Position numbers and translations under genes: made by a program. Shown here one piece after another: positions 1-7,535 of a stretch of 64,000 nt of DNA. The notes under the pieces were generated by a model that ran no database searches, was not told the DNA's origin, and worked only from the letters and a program-made list of their open reading frames with translations. Numbering within the stretch: the first letter of the stretch is position 1; each line of letters begins with the position of its first letter. The stretch spans positions 18,597-82,596 of the forward strand of contig CALQLA020000021.1 of assembly GCA_943331295.2 (NCBI GenBank). The letters run 5' to 3'. This DNA is from Bordetella parapertussis. GTDB lineage: Bacteria; Pseudomonadota; Gammaproteobacteria; Burkholderiales; Casimicrobiaceae.

Positions 1-594
1 CGACATCAGTTCCTGCGCGCGTTGCTCCAGCGCCACGGCCTTCTGCGTCGTCGCCGCGATGTCGTTGGCCGTCGTGTCCTTCGGCGGCAGGGGCAGCGGC
101 GTCTTCGCGCGCCGGTTGGCGTCGGTGTTGCCGCCGCCGTCGAGGTTGGCCTGTGCGAGGATCTCGGCCTTGGTCGGCCTGGTGTTCGTCTTCGCGTTCA
201 CCAGCGAGACCTCGAGCGGCGGCGCGCTGTCCGGCGTCTTGCGGGCATCGAAGACGTGGAAGCGCATCGCCAGCAGCACCGAGTGCACAAGCAGCGAACC
301 GATCAGCGCGTAGCCCAGGATCGAGATCTCGGGCGCCTCCAGGTCGTGCAGCCAGCCCTGCCAGGTCTCCCGGATTCGCGGGCGCCGCCCCGCCGGCGCC
401 CGCGCGACGGGGCCCGAGAGGAAGCGCGGCGCGAACCGCCGGGCGGGCGGCGGCGACTTGTCGTACTCCGGAAGCGCCTCGCCCGGGGCAGCCCCCGCGG
501 CCCGAAACACGCGGCCGGTCGCAGGCGTCGGCGCCCCGGGGGGCGGCGGCGTGGCGACGGCAGGAGCCTTGGGCGTGGAGGGGTGGCGCGGCAA
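1..594 (-). CDS. tonB: Energy transducer TonB, N-terminal part (runs off window)
   Basis: The reading frame is open from the window edge to about 594 on the minus strand. It encodes a proline-rich cytoplasmic N-terminus (about 90 residues), one hydrophobic segment (ISILGYALIGSLLVHSVLL) and a periplasmic stretch beginning PPLEVSLVNAKTNTRPTKAE, followed by PLPLPP. A single N-terminal membrane anchor followed by this linker is the layout of TonB, which couples the proton-motive force (with ExbB/ExbD) to outer-membrane receptors. The C-terminal domain that contacts receptors lies outside the window, so identity rests on the anchor and linker. There is no in-frame ATG near the start; the TTG at 592-594 is the best candidate, and a TACAAT-like -10 box lies upstream at 624-629. 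Confidence 0.65.
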   Translation of the reverse strand, partial: MPRHPSTPKAPAVATPPPPGAPTPATGRVFRAAGAAPGEALPEYDKSPPPARRFAPRFLSGPVARAPAGRRPRIRETWQGWLHDLEAPEISILGYALIGSLLVHSVLLAMRFHVFDARKTPDSAPPLEVSLVNAKTNTRPTKAEILAQANLDGGGNTDANRRAKTPLPLPPKDTTANDIAATTQKAVALEQRAQELMS

Positions 595-679
595 GAGGCA
601 AGGGGCGGAAAGTTGGCTGCGCCATTGTAGCTTGGCCCCTGCGTGCTCGCTCGCACGCCGCCCGCAGCCCGCGATCCCG

Positions 680-765
680 TAGCCCGGGTTGAGCGCCAGC
701 CAAACCCGGGGGGAGGCGCAAGAGGGCACGGGCCACCCGGGTTTCGCTGGCGCTCAACCCGGGCT
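680..765. repeat. Long palindromic intergenic repeat, copy 1
   Basis: Two arms of about 30 bases (680-710 and 736-765) form a nearly perfect inverted repeat around a loop of about 25 bases. Each arm contains GCCCGGGTTGAGCG and AAACCCGGG or their complements. It lies downstream of the RNase stop codon and upstream of tonB. Related copies are at 11293-11374 and 51468-51550. In RNA it would fold into a very stable hairpin, but no T-run follows. Confidence 0.85.
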
Positions 766-828
766 GCACAAGACAACGAGGAATCCGCCGCGCGTCGCGC
801 AGCGTGCGAAGCCGGCGGCGGCGGTCAC

Positions 829-2670
829 TCAGCTGACCGGACCCGCGTAGCGGCACTCGAACGTCGCGGCGAGGAGATCGATGCGACTGACGGCAACGCG
901 GATCGAGGTCTCCGGCGCGATCGACGGCAGGTCAGGGAGGCGCACGACGATCGGCAGCCGCTCGAGGCGCACGAGGTTGTCTCGGATCACGCTGGCCGTG
1001 GTCTCGGTCACGCCCTCCTGCAGCAGCCAGCGCAGGCACCAGTAGTGCTCGATCCGGTCCTGGAACTCGGCGTACTGCGAGTAGGTCGCCTCGAAGTCGG
1101 TCAGCGCGGCGAACAGCTCCGCGTCGTTGTCGGCGTACGGGGGCTTGTCCCCGGCCAGGACGGCGAGGACCTGCCGCTGGTTGAGGAGGTCGCTGTACCG
1201 CCGCAGCGGCGAGCTTGCCCACAGGTAGTGCGCGAGCCCCAGCCCCTGGTGCTCCCCGGGGCGCGTGCTCATCTTCACCTTGCCGTTCGACTGCACGCGA
1301 TAGAACCCGGGCGCCTTTGCGTCGGAGAGCAGCTTGCCCCAGGAATTGTTGACGAAGATCATCAGCTCGGCGACGAGCTTGTCGAGCGGCGAGCCGCGCG
1401 TGCGCGCCACCACGTCGACGCGGCCGTCGGGTGCTGCGTCCCAGTCGACGTAGAAGTTGAAGTCGGTGCGCATGATGTCGGGCTTGCCGCGCACCTCGGC
1501 CAGTTTCAGCGCCATCTTCCAGAGCACGCGCATCTCGGCGTTCCACGGCGGGTCGGAGGCCGCGGGCAGGTCGTTCGCGAACACCTCGCCGATGGCGTCG
1601 AGGCGCAGGTTGGCGGCGATCGGCACGCGGTTGACGCGCGTCGTCTGGCGGTGGACCGTGCCATCGGGCCCGACTTCCGCGTACAGCGACAGCGCCGGCG
1701 CCGTCGTGCCCTCCGCCAGCGTGTACGCGGCGACGGCGTCCTCGGGCAGCATCGTGATCTTGCGGCCGGGCATGTAGACGGTCGACAGGCGCGCGCGCGC
1801 GGCGGCGTCGTGCGGCGAGCCGCGCGGCATCGCGAGCGCGGGCGCCGCGATGTGGATGCCGACCTCGTAGTTGCCGTTCGGCAGGTCGCGCACCGAGAAC
1901 GCGTCGTCGATCTCGGTCGTCGTCGCGTCGTCGATCGAGAACGCCCGCACGGGGGCGAGCGGCAGCTCGGGCGGCGGCGGCAGCGGGCCCGTCGCCGGGA
2001 ACGCGGTGCCCTGCGGGAAGGCCTCGCTGAGGAAGCGCTGGAAATGGTACTCGTGCGTCGACGGAATGGCGCCGCATTCGGCCAGCAGCGCGACCGGGTT
2101 CGACTGCAGCGCGTCGCAGGCCGCGGCCAGCGCCTTCCATTCGAGCGAGTTCTTGTCCGGCTTGTACAGCAGCATCGGCAGCCTGGCCGTGAACGCGGCG
2201 GGCAGCGTGCGCGCCTTCAGCGCCACGATCCAGCCCGCGGTCTCCTCGGCCTCGCGCCGCTTGCGCTCCACCGAGGCCAGCGCCGCCTTCAGCGCGTCCG
2301 GCGGCGCCTTGCGGTAGCGGCCCTTGCCGCGCTTGTAGAAGTACATCGGCGCCGTGTGCAGCGCGAGCACGGTCGCCGCGGCCTCGACGGGCTGCGGCAG
2401 GCGGCCGAAATACTCGCGCGCGAGGTCGGCGAAGCCGAATTCGTCGTCGCCCGAGACCTCCCACAGGAAATCCGGGTCGAGCTCCGACCCGAGCTTCTGC
2501 GCGCCGGCGAGCAGCGCCGACGGGGAGGGCTCATTGAAGCGCAGCAGCACCGTCGCCGCCTTGATCTTCAGGCGCTTGCCGGATGCCGCCTCGACCTGCA
2601 ACGACGTGTCGTTGTCGGCGAGGATCGTGCCGGCCTTGCACTGGCCGTCGTCCTCGAACAGAACATGCAT
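829..2670 (-). CDS. RNase II/VacB-family 3'-5' exoribonuclease (RNB domain)
   Basis: A 613-residue protein with the RNB catalytic signature SIDDATTTEIDDAF at about residues 245-258; these aspartates bind the metal ions that hydrolyse RNA processively from the 3' end. The N-terminus (MHVLFEDDGQCKAGTILADN) looks like a small beta-barrel RNA-binding region. The motif YMPGRKITMLPEDAV and the later SSPLRRYSDLLNQRQ also fit the RNB fold. The start was set at the ATG at 2668-2670, because the longer frame adds 16 residues with no domain match. Its role is probably mRNA or rRNA turnover in the cytoplasm. Which member (RNase II or RNase R type) is uncertain; no long basic C-terminus typical of RNase R is present. 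Confidence 0.9.
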   Translation of the reverse strand: MHVLFEDDGQCKAGTILADNDTSLQVEAASGKRLKIKAATVLLRFNEPSPSALLAGAQKLGSELDPDFLWEVSGDDEFGFADLAREYFGRLPQPVEAAATVLALHTAPMYFYKRGKGRYRKAPPDALKAALASVERKRREAEETAGWIVALKARTLPAAFTARLPMLLYKPDKNSLEWKALAAACDALQSNPVALLAECGAIPSTHEYHFQRFLSEAFPQGTAFPATGPLPPPPELPLAPVRAFSIDDATTTEIDDAFSVRDLPNGNYEVGIHIAAPALAMPRGSPHDAAARARLSTVYMPGRKITMLPEDAVAAYTLAEGTTAPALSLYAEVGPDGTVHRQTTRVNRVPIAANLRLDAIGEVFANDLPAASDPPWNAEMRVLWKMALKLAEVRGKPDIMRTDFNFYVDWDAAPDGRVDVVARTRGSPLDKLVAELMIFVNNSWGKLLSDAKAPGFYRVQSNGKVKMSTRPGEHQGLGLAHYLWASSPLRRYSDLLNQRQVLAVLAGDKPPYADNDAELFAALTDFEATYSQYAEFQDRIEHYWCLRWLLQEGVTETTASVIRDNLVRLERLPIVVRLPDLPSIAPETSIRVAVSRIDLLAATFECRYAGPVS

Positions 2671-2716
2671 GGAGACTTTCGCGATGCGCCCGCCGGGGAG
2701 GCGTGGCAGGGGCCGC

Positions 2717-2722
2717 ATTATA
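2717..2722 (-). promoter_or_regulatory. Candidate -10 box of the RNase gene
   Basis: Read on the minus strand this is a perfect TATAAT, 46 bases before the chosen ATG. No good -35 hexamer is visible at 17 bases spacing, so the promoter is tentative. The aldo/keto reductase is transcribed in the opposite direction from the same 140-base gap. Confidence 0.4.
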
Positions 2723-2810
2723 GCCGCTTAACGGGGCGACATTGCGCCGGGCACGCGCTTGCTGCATAGTCGCCGCTCCCGATTCGACAAGACCATGGAG
2801 CGAAGACGCG

Positions 2811-3824
2811 ATGACGATGACCTACCGGCGGCTGGGCGAGAGCGGCCTCCAAGTTTCCCCGATCTGCCTCGGCACGATGACCTTCGGCGACCGGACCGAC
2901 GCGGCGACGTCGCGCCGGATCGTCGACATGGCGTACGACGCCGGCATCAATTTCATCGACACCGCCGACGCCTATGTGAAGGGCGAGTCGGAGCGGCTGG
3001 TGGGTGCGGCCATCGCGGCCAACCGCCGGCGCTGGATCCTCGCCACCAAGTGCGTCAACGTGCTCACCACGGCGCCGCACGACGGCGGGATGTCGCGGCG
3101 CTGGATCCTGCAGGCCTGCGACGACAGCCTCGCGCGCCTGGGTACCGACTACATCGACATCCTCTACCTGCACCGCGACGTTCCCGACGCGTCGATCGCC
3201 GAGGCCGTGGGCACGCTGGGCGACCTCATCAGGAGCGGCAAGATCCGCTACTTCGGCGTGTCGAACTTCCGCGGCTGGCGCATCGCCGAGATCATGTCCG
3301 AGTGCGCGGCGCAGGGCGTGCAGCCGCCGGCGGTCTGCCAGCCTTACTACAACCTGCTGAACCGGATGCCCGAGGTCGAGATCCTGCCCGCCTGCGACCA
3401 TTACGGCCTGGGCGTGGCGCCCTACTCGCCGCTGGCGCGCGGCGTGCTGACCGGCAAGTACCTGCCGGGGGGCGAGGCGCCCGAGGACTCGCGCGGCTCG
3501 AGGAAGGACCCGCGGATGATGGAGACCGAGTTCCGCGAGGAATCCTTCGTCATCGCGCAGACGCTCCGCGCGCACGCGGAGGCGACCGGTCGCATGCTGG
3601 AGCAGTTCGCGCTGGCGTGGATGTGGGCGAACGAGATCGTGACGTCGGTGATCGCCGGCCCGCGCACCATCGCGCAGTGGGAGGGCTACGTGGGCGCGCT
3701 GGGCACGCGGTGGACCGCCGAGGACGAGGCGCTCGTGGATTCGCTGGTGCGCCCCGGCCATCCGTCCACCCCCGGCTACAGCGATCCCGTCTACCCGTTC
3801 TTCGGCCGGATCGTCGACGTCTAG
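2811..3824 (+). CDS. Aldo/keto reductase
   Basis: A 337-residue (beta/alpha)8-barrel oxidoreductase of the aldo/keto reductase superfamily, which reduces carbonyls with NADPH. Visible family features are CLGTMTFG near residue 20, Asp50 and Tyr55 of the catalytic tetrad in INFIDTADAY, the lysine in ILATK, the histidine in LYLHRDVP, and the cofactor-binding region near SVIAGPRTIAQ. The ATG at 2811 is preceded by GGAG and is preferred over an upstream TTG. The substrate cannot be predicted. Its stop codon overlaps the stop of the convergent DUF1684 gene. Confidence 0.9.
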   Translation: MTMTYRRLGESGLQVSPICLGTMTFGDRTDAATSRRIVDMAYDAGINFIDTADAYVKGESERLVGAAIAANRRRWILATKCVNVLTTAPHDGGMSRRWILQACDDSLARLGTDYIDILYLHRDVPDASIAEAVGTLGDLIRSGKIRYFGVSNFRGWRIAEIMSECAAQGVQPPAVCQPYYNLLNRMPEVEILPACDHYGLGVAPYSPLARGVLTGKYLPGGEAPEDSRGSRKDPRMMETEFREESFVIAQTLRAHAEATGRMLEQFALAWMWANEIVTSVIAGPRTIAQWEGYVGALGTRWTAEDEALVDSLVRPGHPSTPGYSDPVYPFFGRIVDV

Positions 3825-4447
3825 CCGGCGTTCCTCTCACCCGCCGTCACCGGGAACGCGAGCGCATTCTCCGGCGGCGACAGCGGGCACGTCCACGCGG
3901 GGTCGTACGCGCACGACGGGTTGTACGCGAAGTTGAAGTCGAGCACGAGACCGGTGTCGCTGCCGCCTAGGTCGGCCCCCTTGATGGTGTCGTACAGGTA
4001 GCGCCCGCCGCCGTAGGTCTCGCCGCCGTTCGACGGGTCGGCGAAGGGCAGCCACAGCCCTCCGCCGTAGCCTTCGAGCCAGTACACGGCGAGCGCCCCG
4101 GCCGCGCCCCGGATCGCGAAGCGGACCCGGCCGACCCGCGTGCAGCGCAGGATGCCGTCGGTGGCGAGCGGGATCTCGAAGCCCGCGTCCGGCGCGACCC
4201 GCTCCACCGTCGCCTGAACGCGCCATGCGGGATCGTAGGAAAACCACCGGAGTCCGCCCCACGCCGCGCGTCGCGCGGGGGGGATGGGGCTGTCGGCGTG
4301 CGCGCGGAACAGCGCCTCGCGCGCCGCGCGAAAGCGCATCGCCGCCGCCATCGGGTCGGTGCCGGCGGCACACCGCACCTCGGCGTATTGCTCGGCCACC
4401 GTGCGCCGCCAGTGCGCGAGCGTGAACGGGTTGGCCGGGGCGCTCAC
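3821..4447 (-). CDS. DUF1684 domain-containing protein
   Basis: A protein of about 208 residues. The C-terminal half carries the DUF1684 hallmark strings GRYLYDTIKGADLGG, VLDFNFAYNPSCAYDP and TCPLSPPEN. The biochemical function of the family is unknown. No signal peptide or membrane segment is apparent. The open frame extends upstream to a TTG at 4504, but the GTG at 4445-4447 has an ACAGGA element at suitable spacing and begins just before the conserved FTLAHWRRTVAEQYAEVR region, so it is preferred. It converges on the aldo/keto reductase, with the two stop codons overlapping. Confidence 0.8.
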   Translation of the reverse strand: MSAPANPFTLAHWRRTVAEQYAEVRCAAGTDPMAAAMRFRAAREALFRAHADSPIPPARRAAWGGLRWFSYDPAWRVQATVERVAPDAGFEIPLATDGILRCTRVGRVRFAIRGAAGALAVYWLEGYGGGLWLPFADPSNGGETYGGGRYLYDTIKGADLGGSDTGLVLDFNFAYNPSCAYDPAWTCPLSPPENALAFPVTAGERNAG

Positions 4448-4513
4448 AGCGGATTCCTGTCCCGCGCGCCTTGCGGCGGAGGGCAGCCCGGGTGGCAGCG
4501 GCAACGGCCCCGG

Positions 4514-5413
4514 TCAGCGCTCATTGGCGACGCCGTGCGGCACGTGGCCGGCCGGGCCGTGGCGCGCGGCCGACTCGACATGCGTCTGCTGGTCGTCGAA
4601 GAAGATGTCGGCGCCGAAGGCGCGCAGCACGTCGCCCTTGTCGAGCCCGCCCAGGAAGAACGCCTCGTCGATCCGGATGTTCCAGGCGCGCAGCGTGCGG
4701 ATCACGCGCTCGTGCGCGGGCGCGCTGCGGGCCGTCACCAGCGCCGTCCGGATCGGGCTCTTGTCCTCGGGAAAGTCGGCCTGGATCCGGTGCAGCGCGG
4801 CGAGGAACTCCTTGAACGGACCGCCCGACAGCGGCTTGTTCGCGGCGTCCACCTCGCTCCGCGCGAACGCGACGAGCCCGCGCTCCTGGTAGACGCGCTC
4901 GGCCTCGTCGGAAAAGATCACCGCGTCGCCGTCGAAGGCGAGGCGCAGGCCCGTGGTCTCGGCCTTTTCCACCGCGCCGGCGACGATCGTCGCCGCGGCG
5001 TAGCCGTCGGCCAGCGCGCGCTTCACGTCGCCCGGATCGGCGGACAGGAACAGGTGGGCGCCGAACGCGGGCACGTAGCGCGAGGTCGGCTCGCCCTTGG
5101 TGAACGCCGCGCGCGTGATGTCGAGCTCGTAGTGCTTGATCGCGTTGAACACGCGCAGGCCCGTGTCCGCGCTGTTGCGCGACAGCAGGATCACCTCGAC
5201 GTACTGCTTGTCCGCCCGGTTGAGGTTGAGGAGCTTCTTCGCCAGCGCGAACGCCGGACCGGGCGCCAGCAGGTCGTTCTCGTGCTCGACCTGGTACCGG
5301 TGGTACGCCGCCACGCCCTGCTCGGTGTAGACATGGTGGCTTTCGGCGAGGTCGAACAGTGCCCGCGAGGAGATCGCGACCACCAGCTTGTCGGCGAGCG
5401 TCGGCTTGGGCAT
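4514..5413 (-). CDS. Cytosolic 5'-nucleotidase (NT5C1-like family)
   Basis: A 299-residue protein beginning MPKPTLADKLVVAISSRALF. Recognisable blocks are VVAISSRALFDLAES, GLRVFNAIKHYELDITRAAF, LRLAFDGDAVIFSDEAE and AFFLGGLDKGDVLRAFGAD. These match the 5'-nucleotidase family related to vertebrate cytosolic nucleotidase I, which dephosphorylates nucleoside monophosphates using a HAD-like aspartate (here FDGDAV). The gene follows the yqiA-like gene by 149 bases and may have its own promoter: a TATACT box ends only 6 bases before the ATG, suggesting a leaderless transcript. There is no Shine-Dalgarno sequence. Confidence 0.85.
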   Translation of the reverse strand: MPKPTLADKLVVAISSRALFDLAESHHVYTEQGVAAYHRYQVEHENDLLAPGPAFALAKKLLNLNRADKQYVEVILLSRNSADTGLRVFNAIKHYELDITRAAFTKGEPTSRYVPAFGAHLFLSADPGDVKRALADGYAAATIVAGAVEKAETTGLRLAFDGDAVIFSDEAERVYQERGLVAFARSEVDAANKPLSGGPFKEFLAALHRIQADFPEDKSPIRTALVTARSAPAHERVIRTLRAWNIRIDEAFFLGGLDKGDVLRAFGADIFFDDQQTHVESAARHGPAGHVPHGVANER

Positions 5414-5561
5414 CGGGGGAGTATAGCGCCGGACCCGCGGTACGGACCGGACGGGTGCCGGCCGGCGGGCCCGCGGATTCCATCGCGCCGGCGCCGCGGC
5501 ACGCGTCGCCCCCGCCGGGGAGCGTCGGCAATCGCACAGTCGGTCGTGCGGCGGCCTTGCG

Positions 5562-6167
5562 TCAGGCCGGCACGCCCGCGAAACGCAGCACCGTCGGCAG
5601 CTCGGGGTCGAAGTCCGTCCAGCCGTGGTCGCCGCCGCCGGCGACGTATTGCCACGCACCGCGATAGTGGGCGGCGGATTCCCGCCAGGGCAGCACCTCG
5701 TCGCCGGTACGGAGCAGCACGAAGTAGCGTTCGGGCCGGGTGACCGGCACCGCCAGCGTCCGCAGCTGCGCGAAATGCGCCGGCAGCACGTCGAACGGCT
5801 CGCCCGTGTAGAGGTTCACCTGCGGGCCGGCGTATTTCTGCAGGTCGTCGTACGGCCGGATCGCCGGGTTGATGAGCACCGCGCGGGCGTCGAAGCGCTC
5901 GGCGAGGTGCGTCGCATAGAAGCCGCCGAGCGAACTGCCCACCAGCGTGAGGTCGCGCGCGGGGTTTTCGACCTCCCGCGCGATCCACGCGGCGACGCCC
6001 GCGACCGCCGCCTCGGGCTCGCTGCCCAGGTCGGGCACGTGAAGACGCGGGCGGATCGCCGCCGGCAACCCGGCGACGAAGTGCACGACGCGCTGCGCCT
6101 TCACGCTCTGCGGCGACGACCGGAAGCCGTGCAGGTAGACGAGCGTCGACACCGGCGACCCGCTCAT
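5562..6167 (-). CDS. YqiA/YcfP-family alpha/beta-hydrolase (esterase)
   Basis: A 201-residue single-domain alpha/beta hydrolase. TLVYLHGFRSSPQSVKAQ supplies the oxyanion region, and the nucleophile elbow is LVGSSLGGFYATHLAE (Ser in GSSLG). LRTGDEVLPWRES and GGGDHGWTDF hold the probable Asp and His of the triad. These strings and the length match the YqiA family of small esterases. The start ATG overlaps the mpl stop codon as ATGA, so it is translationally coupled as the last gene of the MFS-OGT-mpl operon. The natural substrate is unknown. Confidence 0.85.
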   Translation of the reverse strand: MSGSPVSTLVYLHGFRSSPQSVKAQRVVHFVAGLPAAIRPRLHVPDLGSEPEAAVAGVAAWIAREVENPARDLTLVGSSLGGFYATHLAERFDARAVLINPAIRPYDDLQKYAGPQVNLYTGEPFDVLPAHFAQLRTLAVPVTRPERYFVLLRTGDEVLPWRESAAHYRGAWQYVAGGGDHGWTDFDPELPTVLRFAGVPA

Positions 6168-7525
6168 CGTGATGCCAGCCGGGCGAGGAGCTTGGCGTGG
6201 ATGCCGCCGAAGCCGCCGTTGCTCATCACCAGCACGTGGTCGCCGGGCAGCGCGGCCGCGACGATCGCCTCGACCATCGCGTCGAGGTCGTCGTGGACAG
6301 TGGCCGCGGCACCGAGCGGCGCCAGCGCGGCGCCGGCGTCCCAGCCGAGGTTCGCCGCATAGCAGAACACGCGGTCGGCGCGCGCGAGGCTGCCCGGCAG
6401 CGCGTCCTTCATCGCGCCCAGCTTCATCGTGTTCGAGCGCGGCTCCAGCACGGCGAGGATGCGTGCCGCGCCAACCTTGCGGCGCAGTCCTTCCAGCGTC
6501 ACCGCGATCGCCGTCGGGTGGTGGGCGAAGTCGTCGTAGACCGTCACGCCGCTTGCGACGCCGCGCACCTCCATCCGCCGCTTGACGCCGTGGAACGCCG
6601 ACAGCGCGGCGAGGCTCACCGCGACCGGGACGCCGGCGTGGCGCGCCGCGGCGATCGCCGCCAGCGCATTCTGCTGGTTGTGCCGGCCGGTCTGCCCGAA
6701 GGCGAGCGTTCCCTGCGCCGCGCCGCCCAGCAGGATCGTGCCGTCGACGGCGATGGTCCAGCCGGGGCCGGTGCCCGGCACCTCGGCCAGGCCGAAGCGC
6801 TCGACCTCGCTCCAGCAGCCTCGGGCGAGCACCCGCGCGAGGCTCGCCTCCGCGGCATTGACGACGAGCCGGCCGTTGCCCGGGACCATGCGGACGAGAT
6901 GGTGGAACTGGGTCTCGATCGCGGCGAGGTCGGGAAAGATGTCGGCGTGGTCGTATTCGAGGTTGTTGAGGATCGCCGTGCGCGGCCGGTAGTGGACGAA
7001 CTTCGAGCGCTTGTCGAAGAACGCGGTGTCGTACTCGTCGGCCTCGATGACGAAGAACGGGCTCGCGGTGAGCCGCGCCGACGCGTCGAAGTCGACCGGC
7101 ACGCCGCCGACCAGGAACCCCGGCTCCAGGTTGGCATACTGCAGGATCCACGCCAGCATCGCCGTCGTGGTCGTCTTGCCGTGGGTGCCGGCGACGGCGA
7201 GCACCCACTTGTCGTGCAGCACGTTCTCGTAGAGCCACTGCGGCCCGGACTGGTAGGGCAGCCCGGCGTTCATGATGGCTTCCATCAGCGGGTTGCCGCG
7301 CGAGACGACGTTGCCGACGACGAAGACGTCGGCGCCCTTGGCCGCGCCTTCGAGCTGCTCCGGCGCCCAGCCCTCGGTGAGGCCGATGCCCTGCGCTTCC
7401 AGCTGCGTGCTCATCGGCGGGTAGACGTTGGCGTCGCAGCCGGTCACGCGATGGCCTGCCGCCTTGGCGATGGCGGCCACACCGCCCATGAAGGTGCCGC
7501 AGATGCCGAGGATGTGGAGGTGCAT
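6164..7525 (-). CDS. mpl: UDP-N-acetylmuramate:L-alanyl-gamma-D-glutamyl-meso-DAP ligase
   Basis: A 453-residue Mur-ligase-family enzyme that joins the recycled murein tripeptide to UDP-MurNAc in peptidoglycan recycling. It begins MHLHILGICGTFMGG (Rossmann-type UDP site). The ATP-binding loop is AVAGTHGKTTTTAML, and FVIEADEYDTAFFDKRSKF and YDDFAHHPTAIAVTLEGLR are strongly conserved in Mpl rather than MurC. The length is normal. The start lies 10 bases after the stop of the OGT-like gene and the stop overlaps the next start, so it is an internal operon gene. Confidence 0.95.
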   Translation of the reverse strand: MHLHILGICGTFMGGVAAIAKAAGHRVTGCDANVYPPMSTQLEAQGIGLTEGWAPEQLEGAAKGADVFVVGNVVSRGNPLMEAIMNAGLPYQSGPQWLYENVLHDKWVLAVAGTHGKTTTTAMLAWILQYANLEPGFLVGGVPVDFDASARLTASPFFVIEADEYDTAFFDKRSKFVHYRPRTAILNNLEYDHADIFPDLAAIETQFHHLVRMVPGNGRLVVNAAEASLARVLARGCWSEVERFGLAEVPGTGPGWTIAVDGTILLGGAAQGTLAFGQTGRHNQQNALAAIAAARHAGVPVAVSLAALSAFHGVKRRMEVRGVASGVTVYDDFAHHPTAIAVTLEGLRRKVGAARILAVLEPRSNTMKLGAMKDALPGSLARADRVFCYAANLGWDAGAALAPLGAAATVHDDLDAMVEAIVAAALPGDHVLVMSNGGFGGIHAKLLARLASR

Positions 7526-7535
7526 CGTGTCGTCG

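Noticed and set aside
643..2769. 708-residue plus-strand open frame
   Set aside because: It is antisense to the RNase II-family gene; its sequence is Arg/Gly/Val/Leu biased with no family motif, as expected from the complementary strand of GC-rich codons.
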